Source of the DNA: Nannochloropsis oceanica
Lineage: Eukaryota; Sar; Eustigmatophyceae; Eustigmatales; Monodopsidaceae
Length of the DNA stretch: 64,000 nt
Reading direction: 5' to 3'
Assembly: GCA_004519485.1 (NCBI GenBank)
Contig: CP038113.1
Span: forward strand, 578,501 to 642,500
Position numbers and translations under genes: made by a program. The notes below the pieces were generated by a model. The model worked only from the letters and a program-made list of their open reading frames with translations. It was not told where the DNA came from and did no database searches. Below, one piece after another: positions 21,452-32,023 of this stretch (position 1 is its first letter; each line of letters opens with the position of its first letter).

Positions 21452-24400
21452 CTACCTCTGTTCCTGCAACTGCTCCTGCCTCACCGCAACGATCGCTTCT
21501 CCAATCTCCTTTTCCGCCACCTCCCTCCTTGCCAATGCCGTCTTTTTGACGTGATTCAATTCGTGCATGACCGTATCCCATACGAAGCTCAAGGTACTTC
21601 CACTCATGTATGTCACTTCGTAGATCGCCGAGGCCACAGCCAAGCGCCGCCTGTCAAATCTGCTGTTGATGTTTCCACTTTCGCCGCTCGTTGTCGTCGT
21701 CGTCGTTGTCTTCACGGTCGTGGCTGGTACTCTGCTATTTTCGTTATTTTTATCACCTACTGTCACTGTGGCTTCCGCCTTGGTGGGAAGTGTATTGTCC
21801 GCCAGAAGCTGCAAGGGCCGTCGCTCTTCTCCTCCTGCCCCAATTCCTTCTTCTTCATCTCCTCTCTTGTTCGCTGATGTCATCTTGTCCCCTCCACTTG
21901 CTCTAGCTGTGGCAAGGAAGGCCTGCTTAAAAGGCGCCAGCACCTCCGACTTGAGAGCCTGATACTCTCCGGGGTCATCATTTTGCTGCTGCTGCTGCTG
22001 CCGCTGCTGCTGCTGCGCATGGTACCGCCGTCCCATCCTTCGGGCATACGACTGTCGGTAAGCCTTGAGCCATGACTGTGCTTGCTCGAGAAAGGCCGCC
22101 GAGCCCTCTACCCTCAAGTCACTGTCCAAACGAAGAGTATCTGCTGGAGAAATGAAGGCGTTGCCACCACCGCTGGAGTATGTAACATTCTTTTTGCCAC
22201 CTCTCATACTACTACTGCTGCTGGTGGTGGTGCTGCTGCTGCTACTGCTCTTGTCGTCCGCCAAAAGGGGCGCAACACGGGCATGGATGCGGCCAAGCAG
22301 CGTGTCGACTTCGGAGTAGCTCAAGACGCGATGATAGGAGGATAATGAGGAGGAGGAGAAGGCTGAGGATGAGCTCCATCCACTTCGGTCCAGATAACTT
22401 GGGCGATGAGCAGGCTTGAGTACGGTAGGCAAGGACCACAGCAGCCCCGTCTTGGCGCTATCAAGCGCCCTCGCCGCAATTTCTCCCAGAATCAAGCAAT
22501 TCGACGAGCAGGCCCCACGGAGATCTGCATGCCTCAACCACCAATCACTGGCACTGGCGACGATATCGTGGGCCTTACCGTGCGCCATGCAGCTCTCCAA
22601 GCACCGTTTCATGACCGCAGCATCCACCTGGAGGCCGACCGACTCGGCATTGAAATGGAAAGGCCCAACGACCGTCAGCATCTCGGAGCCTGGACACGGT
22701 GGTTGTGGTGATGATGGTGCTGCTGACGGTGCTGCTGGGATAGCGCTGGAGCCACCACTGATGCTGCTACTACTGCTACCACGGCTCTTGCTCCTCTCCA
22801 TCTTCTGTACATGAATCGGACGCGCAAATGACACAATATCCTTATGCATACACACAAAATAAGTGTCCCCGTCCATATCCCCTTCCGATAATCGAGAGGC
22901 CGGGCTTGGTGTGCCTTGAACACTGAAAAATAATACTCCTGCCCGTGGCCCTAGGAAAGCTTGAAGCGCGGGTTGTTTCACTGCCTGAAATGCTTGTACA
23001 TGTGCAGGATTATAAATGGGGTGCCTTGCCAATAGCACCTTCCCCTCGTAGACCCCATCCTCCGTCCCTCCTTCCGGTAGGCCCTCATATCCTGTCGGTA
23101 GCCCATGACTTACGTATACCTCGTCAGGCTTGAGAACACCCAGTGGGTCCGGCTGCCCCACCACATAAAGAGAAGAAGGACAAAAGACCCGTCCCTGCTG
23201 TAACTTGACCAGTGCACGACTGCGAAGGCCTAAGAGGGTTTTTCGGATGTATGCTTCGTTTACCCCATGTCCTGCTTTCAACATTTCTGCTACCTGCCAC
23301 TCCGCCGACGAGCGGATAAGCGTTGAACTTGATCGCCGCAGCAGAGCCGCGGCCTGCTCTGCATCAGTGCACGCAGAACGCAGCAAGCTGAGTTCGTCCT
23401 CCACCAGTTTGATAAATACGGTGTCAGGTACTTCCAGCGCCTGCAGGATCAGCACCAATTCGCGGGAGAGACGGGTGCTTGCTTTCAATACACGAAAGGT
23501 TGTCAGCACGTCCAGGCTAGGCCGACGAGTCAAAGGAGTAACCGACAGATTGGGAGGAGGAAATTTCAGCATGGAAGAACGTCGGAGCTGGATCTTGTTT
23601 TGAAGGCGTGGGTGAACAAGGAGGGTGCCTTTAAACCCACCCATGTGGCATATGACCCGCACTTGGATAACAGCAAACGGAGGCACAGCAAGGGAAGGCC
23701 CGATGAGCGGGGCAGCAGGCAGGGCTCGCCCCTGGTATAAATGCGGGGGCAAGTGTGAGACAAGATCGGGCGATATAAATCCCGAGCCGTCTGTCATGAC
23801 AGCACTATCCTCGCTTGCAAATATGTCGTTAATCAACTCGATTTGCCTCGGTTCCAAGCTCAAGGATTGTGATCGACTAAACCCCAACGCCACCCGCGCC
23901 ACCAGCCGCGGGACACAGGGAAAATTGAAGAAATTTCCCAGTCCCGCAATCATGCACTGGGCAGACATGACCCGAAATCCTGTTTCTTCCTTACCCGTAG
24001 AGTCTTCTGCCACAAAATAACACACCCCATTCCTATCCGATTTGTGGTTGATGTATTTATAGCGTCGACAAGCAAAATGAATCCCCTCCTGTGCAAGCAC
24101 TTGCAAGGCATGTCTCCCCCGCTCACTCCACCAATGTCGGCGGTTACCAAATTGTACGCGCATAAATCGATCATGTCCCACGGCACGATGTATAAAAGTA
24201 GAGCTACCCCGCATCCCCATGGGGCCCATGTGCTTTATCACAAACCCCGTCCCCGCCTCCTTGTCTAATGTCAACCGCACCCCCCAATCCACCACTCCTC
24301 CCCCTATAAATGCCTCTGCTACTCCTTCCATCATTTCTTTGCCCACAAAACGAGTCAGCACGGCCTCTGCCTGTGGTAGCCCGCCTGAACGATGCACGTC

Positions 24401-25048
24401 CCGTAGGATAGGAGCAGCTTTGCGGGATACCAACATTTCAGGAGTCAAGCTATATTCAACCAACGCCCGCATAGGGAAGGGCAAGGTGCGAAATAGTGGC
24501 CACGCTGGGTCATGTTCAGGGAAGGGTGCATAAGTGGGCGAGAGGCTGCTGGCCCCCACTAGATTTTGAAGGGTGTGCGTCAACCGGGCCTTCACGTGGG
24601 CCGCATCCTTGGCATCTGAGGAATGCTGCGCCCACGCCTGCATCGACGATAGGACTTCTATCCTATGTTCCATTGGAAGCTGAGATAAGGCACTGATAAG
24701 GTAGGGGCCGCAGGCGAAGCCGAGTTTGTGGCTCCCTACCAGGACGTAGAAGGGCTGCTCGTGGTGAGCGGGCTTTTGAACGAAAACGACTGACGGTGTG
24801 GGTTGAGGTTGATTGAGCATGAATTCTTGGTGCTGCTGTTGACCTTGTTTCTGCTGCGTAAGCTGAGTCTGCAATGCTAATCGCGCCATTTGAATGGTGG
24901 GCACTTCTTGTGTCAATGGTGGACGAGGGTTTGGTTGTGTGTCGTCTCTAGCATCGGCGGCGATTGTGAGGTTGGAAGTCATGCTCGAATTGCTGTAGCT
25001 ACTACTATAGCTATTGCTGCTGATTTTTCCGCCCGGGTTTTCTATCAT
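21452..25048 (-). CDS. Cellular RNA-dependent RNA polymerase (RDR, RNA silencing)
   Basis: One long exon of 1198 residues from the ATG at 25048; the frame is open a little further upstream without an ATG. It has hallmarks of the eukaryotic RDR family (RdRP, PF05183): D-G-S-G-F-I-S, V-L-L-A-R-H-P-I-Y-N-P-A-H-V, and the catalytic loop R-L-S-E-G-D-M-D-G-D-T-Y-F-V (DNA 22865-22879, about residue 724). Plant enzymes have L-D-G-D at this loop, so the M is a conservative variant. These enzymes make double-stranded RNA from single-stranded templates to feed Dicer/Argonaute silencing. The N-terminal 100 residues are Gln/Ser-rich. The C-terminal 400 residues hold a Ser tract, a CAG-encoded Gln tract and a Thr tract, and are not recognised. 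A truncated copy lies at 16203-18298. Confidence 0.88.
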   Translation of the reverse strand: MIENPGGKISSNSYSSSYSNSSMTSNLTIAADARDDTQPNPRPPLTQEVPTIQMARLALQTQLTQQKQGQQQHQEFMLNQPQPTPSVVFVQKPAHHEQPFYVLVGSHKLGFACGPYLISALSQLPMEHRIEVLSSMQAWAQHSSDAKDAAHVKARLTHTLQNLVGASSLSPTYAPFPEHDPAWPLFRTLPFPMRALVEYSLTPEMLVSRKAAPILRDVHRSGGLPQAEAVLTRFVGKEMMEGVAEAFIGGGVVDWGVRLTLDKEAGTGFVIKHMGPMGMRGSSTFIHRAVGHDRFMRVQFGNRRHWWSERGRHALQVLAQEGIHFACRRYKYINHKSDRNGVCYFVAEDSTGKEETGFRVMSAQCMIAGLGNFFNFPCVPRLVARVALGFSRSQSLSLEPRQIELINDIFASEDSAVMTDGSGFISPDLVSHLPPHLYQGRALPAAPLIGPSLAVPPFAVIQVRVICHMGGFKGTLLVHPRLQNKIQLRRSSMLKFPPPNLSVTPLTRRPSLDVLTTFRVLKASTRLSRELVLILQALEVPDTVFIKLVEDELSLLRSACTDAEQAAALLRRSSSTLIRSSAEWQVAEMLKAGHGVNEAYIRKTLLGLRSRALVKLQQGRVFCPSSLYVVGQPDPLGVLKPDEVYVSHGLPTGYEGLPEGGTEDGVYEGKVLLARHPIYNPAHVQAFQAVKQPALQAFLGPRAGVLFFSVQGTPSPASRLSEGDMDGDTYFVCMHKDIVSFARPIHVQKMERSKSRGSSSSSISGGSSAIPAAPSAAPSSPQPPCPGSEMLTVVGPFHFNAESVGLQVDAAVMKRCLESCMAHGKAHDIVASASDWWLRHADLRGACSSNCLILGEIAARALDSAKTGLLWSLPTVLKPAHRPSYLDRSGWSSSSAFSSSSLSSYHRVLSYSEVDTLLGRIHARVAPLLADDKSSSSSSTTTSSSSSMRGGKKNVTYSSGGGNAFISPADTLRLDSDLRVEGSAAFLEQAQSWLKAYRQSYARRMGRRYHAQQQQRQQQQQQNDDPGEYQALKSEVLAPFKQAFLATARASGGDKMTSANKRGDEEEGIGAGGEERRPLQLLADNTLPTKAEATVTVGDKNNENSRVPATTVKTTTTTTTSGESGNINSRFDRRRLAVASAIYEVTYMSGSTLSFVWDTVMHELNHVKKTALARREVAEKEIGEAIVAVRQEQLQEQR

Positions 25049-25596
25049 GATTGCGTGTGTCCGTGTGTATATTGCGGTCCCACGGAACAAATTGAAGCAG
25101 CAGGAGCAAGACAATTTGCCGGAGACGCGCTTGTTTACGGCCTGTAATTTGGAAGGCAGAATGCAAGGGATAGAAGGTCAGTACCCTTGGCGGCCATGAA
25201 AGTGCTAGTAGCTTGTGGGACAAGGTGTGCATTTTGCAGTCGCGAGCGACCAGGCAATAGCAGGGTGGCCAAAAACTTGCCAGCTTACAATACAACGCCC
25301 TATCCCAAGCCGTTGACTGGCCGTTTACTAAAAGTACTACTTTCTGTGGCCTTATCTCTCACCGTACAACTGATATCCCGCCTGGACAAGTTGCGGTTAG
25401 AGCCTGTCAGCCAGTCAGCCAGAACGTCAGACAGCTAAACAGTTATAAGTGCAGCGAAACCCAGGGAGAGGACATCAAGGGTGTAAGCACCTTTTCCAGC
25501 CATGCCGTTGCTGTGATGTCAGTTGTGTGTTCAACATGACTCAAAAGCTTCCTCTCTTTCTATACACACTCTTGAATTACGCACAGCATTACCATC
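25049..25596. promoter_or_regulatory. Divergent intergenic region, polymerase and DENN genes
   Basis: 548 bp between start codons on opposite strands, so both promoters lie here. A short repeated AGCCAGTCAGCCAGAACGTC-like patch occurs near 25405-25430. No other signal is identified. Confidence 0.45.
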
Positions 25597-28411
25597 ATGA
25601 GGCCCTTCTCTACCCATGGAAGTATAAAAGTTTCGCCCAACACCCACTCCTCGCCACCGTCTCCGCCTCCAATTACCAAGTCAAAGACATCCCCACAGTC
25701 CTTGCCCGCCTCGCCAACCAAGGCCACAATGCTCAATGCAGGCACAGGAACATTCAGTCGATTCATAAGTAAAATGGAATTTAAGAGTCCTGCGTTTGAT
25801 TTTGGGCGAGTTGGGGGCAAGCACCGGGAAGAATGTAAGAGTATTGTTAGCATGGCGGGGGAGAAATTGACAGAGGTCAAGAGCAGCAGCGGTGCCGACA
25901 CCTCGCACCCGAAAATCAAGAGATGGGGGATTCAGCACACCATGGGGACCAGACAGAACAACAATGAACCTAAAAAAAAAGGAAAAGACATCATTATTGG
26001 CATTACGGCATCGGGGCAGCGGGTCCATGAGCAGGAGGATGAGTTCGGGTTGAGTGCCGCCATTCAATGGAGCAGTCCTTGCAACAAGCCTCCTACTTCT
26101 TTCTCTTCGTCGACTTCGATGTCCTGGATCCTATCAATGAGCAAGGATGATGAGGAAGAGAAGGGAGGCATAAGTGTTGACAGCAGTCCGAGCTTGACTG
26201 ACGTTAGGGAGGACAGAGATGTCCCTCCTTTGGAATCGCGGCCGGAGGGAAGCGTCGACGACGAAGACATTTACGCTGAGGAAGAAGACGAGGACAAAGA
26301 CGAGGACGACGAGGAAGATCAAGAAGAAGATAAGTGCGAGGCAGCAGAAGAGAGCAAACGAGGAGGGGCGGGGTCGACCGCAGATTTTATCCACGAACAG
26401 ATCCTGTCTTTTCAGGTCTCATTTGGACATGGACCGACAGGGCTTGTGGTCGCTGATACCAAGGCAGGCAAAGGCACATTCGTCGAGTCCTTTCTCCAGA
26501 TTCCCACCAAAAATGGTCTTGTGTCGACGGCTATCGAGCTCTCTGGGCGGGTGAGAGTGGGTGACTTGATCACACATGTAGGAGGCACGGACGTGCAGTT
26601 TAGCTCGGGGGTGGTGGTAAGCGATTTACTCGAAAAGGGTAGCCGACCCGTGACGGTATCTTTTGAGAGGTACTTTCAACGGTATTCGTTTCAGGTATGT
26701 GCAAAAGAAAAGGCGGTCTTTATTCAAAGGAAGGTGATCTCTGTAGAAGATGGCGAAGTGAGCTGCCTCGGATTGCAGTCGGTGCATCCCTTATCCCCCC
26801 CTCCCTCATGCCTTCCCTCCCTCACTTCCGCCATCAAACCCCTTAAACCCGTTTCACTCAGGAGATTACCGAAGATCCTCGCAAGGTGCCTTTCTACTTC
26901 AAATACCTTTTCACGGAAGTAGAGGATCCGCGACACGAGCAAGCCAAAGTGATGCTGTTGATTGAATCTGAGCAGTACACTTCCCAACATAAGAATATGA
27001 CGGCTGCCAATCGTCTGAAGGAGAGCCGGCGAATTTTCGACAAATTTTTTGATGCACGTACGTAACTTTCTTTCTTCTTTTCATCGATGTATTCTTATTC
27101 CTTTTTGGTACGTTTGTATATGTCTCGGCTCTTTCTTGCCTTCTCTCTTCTGCATCCTCCCTCCATTCCTCCTCCAAAACTACGTTTCCTTCCCCCTTTC
27201 CCTTTAAATCTCCACGCCATTTTGTGTACAGGCTCCCAATTTGAAGTAACGACCGCCATAACCCCTCCTGTCCTTGAAAAGCTCCAGAGCCAGTACGGCA
27301 CTCCTTCTCCCCGACGTCGCCAATGGCAGCCTTCCACAAGCTCCTTCCTCCGTCCTTCCCTCCCTCCCTTTTCCCCTTCGTCCCAGCCACCCCTCCAAGA
27401 CGAGGATGAGGATGGTAGGGAAGAAGCGGCCTTGTTTTCTGTCCCCTCCGACGTGTTCGACGAGGCCCGCCTTCAAATCCAAACAGATATCGCCCGCAGG
27501 AGGCACCCAGACTTCTGCAAGTCCGCAGCACATCATAAAATGGTCGGGTATCTCTCCAAGAGCCCCGAGTTTATCCCCCTTAATCCATTGGAGGTGCTTG
27601 AAGACGACGATATGGTCCAATACTTCATGCTTTATTTGATGCAAACGCGAAAGCATGCCACTCTCCGGTGCTATCTCGACATGGAGCGGTTTATTAAACC
27701 CCGCGTGGCGGAGCTGGAGGCCCTACTCAAACAGAAGTTGGTTGGATTGGAGAAGCCGAAGCAAGAAGTAAGGGCGCTGATGCAAGCAGTCCTGCGTGTT
27801 TTTAGCCTGTATCTGTGTAATGGATCTTATATGGAGGTCACGCTCCAGCCGCTCACTCGTCTCAATCAATGGCTTCGGGGCGTGTTGAAGTGCAGGACAG
27901 ACATCGCGCGGATTCAACGTCGAGCCTGCAGGCTTGCGACCAGCAAGGCAGCAGAGACTCAAATTCTGGGGAGTCAACTTTTGAAGGAAGCACACAAGCA
28001 GCAGCAACACGAGCCGGACGCGTTTTTTAACTTGTCGGTGCCCGAGGCACTGGGCATTGGCCACGAGGTCTTGGAGGCACAACGCTCCCTCTTGCGAGAG
28101 TTGGCATCCGATGTGTACCCTCGCTTCCAATCCCATCCTTTGTACGAAGAGCTATGCCAAGAGATTGGTCCAGAATGGAGGACGGCGCGGATGAGTGGCC
28201 GGCCATTAAGCTTGCGACCGGGGAGTATGAAGAGGCTCTTGCGGCGGGTCAAGCTACCGAGGGAGTTCGCAATCCATCGGGCTCTTTTGTCTACTGTTCT
28301 GCCATCACCGTGCTCGTCCTTGTCTTCACCACAGCAGCACGGTCTGCTCATCTCTTTATCGGATTCTCCCTCCTCGCTGGACCGGCGATTGCGGCTACAG
28401 GAGCCACAGCT

Positions 28412-28451
<40 letters not shown>

Positions 28452-28872
28452 GCTATACCACCCGCACGGGCCGAGATAGAAAGCCCGGCTGATTGGCTCA
28501 TGGTATTCGATACCGAATTCAGTCCTCACATGGCCATCAAAGTGAGAACGACCAAGCAAATACCCATTTCTGCCTACGCCAAATCACTTAGCCTAAAATC
28601 CAAGCCTTCCTCCTCCTCTTCATCGTCTCCCTCCCCCTCTTCTCCTGCTGCCCCTTCCCCTTTACCTGCCGGCATTGAGAACTTCATGGTCCCAGAAGAA
28701 TTTCCCACAAAGCTAGGTACCACTGCTCCTGGTCCAGTTCTCTTTAATTTTTTAGTCCCTGGGAAGCATGACAAGCCTTTTTACGGCGCGTGTCTAATTA
28801 TGTATCGTCCGGCCAGTGAGGCCTTGCCAGTAGACGAAGGAGACTTGGATCTTACACTCTCTCCAGCAGGGG

Positions 28873-28914
<42 letters not shown>

Positions 28915-31460
28915 TATGTAGTCCATTGATCAATGTGGATTTGACATTAAGTCAGTCGATGGAAGGGAGGACAGCAGGAGGACAGCTGAAAGGGGGGGAG
29001 GGGCGGATGCCCTTACAGTCTTGTCCTGAGATAGCGGCAGTTGAATCGCTAGAGTCCCTTCCTGGGCCTGCGGAATCGTCGCGGACCACTACTTCTGTCA
29101 CACCCTTTCCTACCATTGTTGCTGATAATGCTGATGCCAATGCGAGCCGGTCAATGACAAGTACCACCCACTCTTCTTTTTCCTCAGACGACGCCTCCGG
29201 GCATTCCCGTGGGGGAAGCAGCATCTCCTCCTCCTCTTCCTTCACCGAGCAGCAGCAACAGCCAGCTTTCGGGGGAAATGCGATCCAGCAGAAGCAAGAG
29301 CGGCAGTCTTCTGTAAAGCATGAAATGTCGATGGGGTACAGAATTGAGCGTGGAAACGAAGCACAGGAGCAAGTCAAAGCCATAGCTGACAGCATCTTCT
29401 CCAGTCCCCGAAAAAAATGTGGTGGGAATCTGAACGAGACGCAGGTCCCGGTGCTTGCTGCTGGAGAGGCACGAGTGGAGAGGGAGGAGGGCAGCTTGGG
29501 CTTTCAGCAGTTGGCGAGGTTACCGGTGGTGGATGAGACGATGGAGGAGCAAGAGGAGGCCTCTCCAGCGTTTGGTGCTGGTAAAGCACTGATTGACCTG
29601 TCTCCATCCTCTTCCCCGCATGCTCAGCAACCGCAAGAGGCTCATAAAGAGGAGCAGCAACAGCAGGAGCAGCAAGCACAATTTTCTTGCTGGGACACGA
29701 ATTCTCATCACAACACCTCCATCGAGTCTCGAACAAGCGGGAATAGTAAGGATGGAGGGAAGGTGATCGGCGAAGACGACGATGACGATGAAAGCTTGAT
29801 CGCTTTGGTGGAGGCGGACTTCCAGGATGCATTGATCCAAAGCTACGAGACCTTTGCTCGTGATTCCTTTACCACCAACTACCCAACAACGTTTGAAGCC
29901 CTCCCCACCGTAATTGATACCTCCGGTGTTGGGGACGAGGATATAGCCATTGTTCCGCGACCCTCCTACCAGCAGACCCTCCCCTCTTCCACGGTCTGCA
30001 ATCCTCCCCGACGCGGGACCACGGTGGGTGATTATAATGGCGTGACCGCGGTCCAACAGCATCGAGATCGGCGGGGGAGCAATGGCAATTCAGTGGGTAC
30101 GCGTGACGGGCTCATGGCTGCCGCTGCCAAGGCCTTACCCACAACTCTCACCTACGCACCTTACGGCTTCTGCCTAATCTCTCGTTTCTCCTTTATCAAC
30201 TCATTGCGTGCGCCTCTGGCGGCTCTGTTCGACCCCAAGAACACCCGGCACCCCTCCGCTCTGCGCGCCATCCAAGACTATCTTGCCGCCCAATCCCCCA
30301 TTCACATCCCTCTCAATGCCGCCGACCGGCACGAAAGCCTATGTCTATTGCAGACGGCACCAGCACCCTCTGCTATTTCACCCCATGTGGCAGCAGCAGC
30401 AGCAGCGCTCTCACCCTCAGGCCTTCTCTCTCCCTTTCTCGCCAAACCAGCACCAACCTCCACATCCGCCGCTATCAACTCCCATCCTGCCACCCTCCTT
30501 ACCCCCTCCCCTCCCCAGCACCAGCACCAATACCGCTTCTTTACCCAGATCGACTTTGAGCTTGAAACGCTTTTCCAGTGCCTCAACCCCCGTAACCTCG
30601 TCCTTGTGTTTCTCGCTCTGCTCCTCGAGTGCAAAGTACTTCTCATCTCCGAACGCCTCACCCTGTTAACCATCGCTGGTGAAGGGCTTCGCTTCCTCCT
30701 TCACCCGCTCAAGTGGTGTCACGTCTACGTGCCACTCGTTCCTGAAGTCATGATCGACCATGTAATTGGCTGTCCAACTCCTTTTATCATGGGACTTCAC
30801 CGCAAAACCTACCTCCAACGCCAAGATGACTTCCCTGCGGACATTGTGCAGGTTGATCTCGACAATGACTACGTTGAAGCACCGGCCAAGGACTTGAACC
30901 GGAAAAATGCTCCATTTGCTGGCCCGCTTGCCCGAAATTTTGAGCGCTTAGCCTCTCCCGCCACCGCGCTCAGCGATTCGTGCCATTGGGCACCATACAC
31001 CCAGGGACCAGCGCATGCGATGACTAACTTCCGTAGCAGCAACAACAGCAGCAGTAAGAACAGCGGCCTACCCTCTTCACCCGTCAGTGCCGCGGCCATC
31101 GGAGCCGCGCCTGGGCCGTGGCTAGCGCTGCAAATGCGAGACATGCGCGCGGCTCTTTTGGTGTTGCGGGACTTTGTGGAGGGATTGTTGATGGGTATTG
31201 AGGACTCGTGCTATTGTATTTATACTGAAACGGAGATGACGATTTTGTTCGATGAGACATTGTTTGGGCATATTTGTGGCCCTGCGGAGCTGCTATTGAT
31301 CACGCCGAATGAACCCGACACAGATGCCTTGCCTCATTCTCCCCACTTGCCCCCGGCACCGCCCAACGACGCGACGGCTCAGGAGGATTTCGTGTTGCGC
31401 TTTTGCCGGACGCAAGCCTTTTCGAATGCACTGATGAAGGGGTTGCAGCGGGACGAATAG
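25597..31460 (+). CDS. PDZ-RGS-RGS-DENN domain protein, putative Rab GEF
   Basis: Three exons (25597-26694, 26862-27057, 27232-31460) join in frame to 1840 residues. An acidic, disordered N-terminus leads to a PDZ-like domain (about 270-365; G-P-T-G-L-V-V..G-R-V-R-V-G-D-L-I). An RGS-like fold spans exons 2 and 3 (F-Y-F-K-Y-L-F-T-E..R-I-F-D-K-F-F-D-A, about 370-530). A second RGS-like segment follows (M-V-Q-Y-F-M-L-Y-L..L-R-C-Y-L-D-M-E-R-F, about 534-650). The uDENN (F-N-F-L-V-P-G-K-H-D-K-P-F, about 931) is separated by about 450 low-complexity residues from the cDENN (L-L-I-S-E-R-L-T..P-L-V-P-E, about 1550-1620); a dDENN-like end lies near 1725-1785. DENN proteins activate Rab GTPases; RGS domains act on G-alpha subunits. 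DENN is the surest call, PDZ good, the RGS calls moderate. Confidence 0.85.
28413..28451 (+). repeat. CAG tract encoding polyglutamine
   Basis: A nearly pure CAG run inside the DENN gene, in the Gln frame, placed in the linker before the uDENN domain. Confidence 0.9.
28875..28913 (+). repeat. CAG tract encoding polyglutamine
   Basis: Thirteen CAG codons in the low-complexity insertion between uDENN and cDENN of the same gene. Confidence 0.9.
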
Positions 31461-32023
31461 ATTGGCAAAGACACATACGTGAAGACGATAAATGTAATGA
31501 AATTGAATTCGAAAATAGAGAACAAGGACGTGTAAATCGTCGTCGTAGCTACATTATGATTGCTTATTTTTCTTTCAAATCGAGGCAAATGGGAAGGGAA
31601 AAAACGGGGCGCAAGCCCCTCAGACACTATTTTTGAATTTCTTTATCATCTGAACTTCCTCCTTCCGTGGTTGGTGCATGTTGCCTCCTGCACTTTTTTT
31701 CTTCTATTTTTCTTAACTATTTTCCGCTTTCTTCCTCACATCAATCAGGCGTACTTTTCACTTTTTATTTCTTAACCTTTTGTTGTTGTTGGTGCTGCCA
31801 AATGAAAAGAAGCAACCTCCGCCTTCCTCAACTTTCACTGTCGTCTATCATCTCTTATGTCAAAGGGCGCTGAAGTTGTAACGCAATGCAAACTTTATCT
31901 TCACTCTCTCCTATCTACTACCTGTATTTACTACACTTTTCCTCATTCGAAGAGCCGGATTTCAGAAACTAAATGGATAAGTCAGATAAATGTCTCGCTT
32001 CTCCATTACCTCCCATCTGTACC
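31461..32023. other. Convergent intergenic region
   Basis: 563 bp, AT-rich, between the DENN gene (+) and the repeat membrane protein (-). Nothing but probable 3' UTR sequence is seen. Confidence 0.5.

Larger units (their letters stand above)
18299..24170. repeat. Tandem segmental duplication, unit 2
   Basis: Second direct copy of unit 1. The unit 1/unit 2 junction (about 18297-18303) joins polymerase coding sequence (..GCGCATAAATCGA) to AN1 intron sequence (GTAAGAAGAAATGGATGACGG). No extended homology is visible at the junction, suggesting end joining or replication-based duplication rather than recombination between repeats. The right end runs smoothly into the rest of the full-length polymerase gene. 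Confidence 0.93.
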
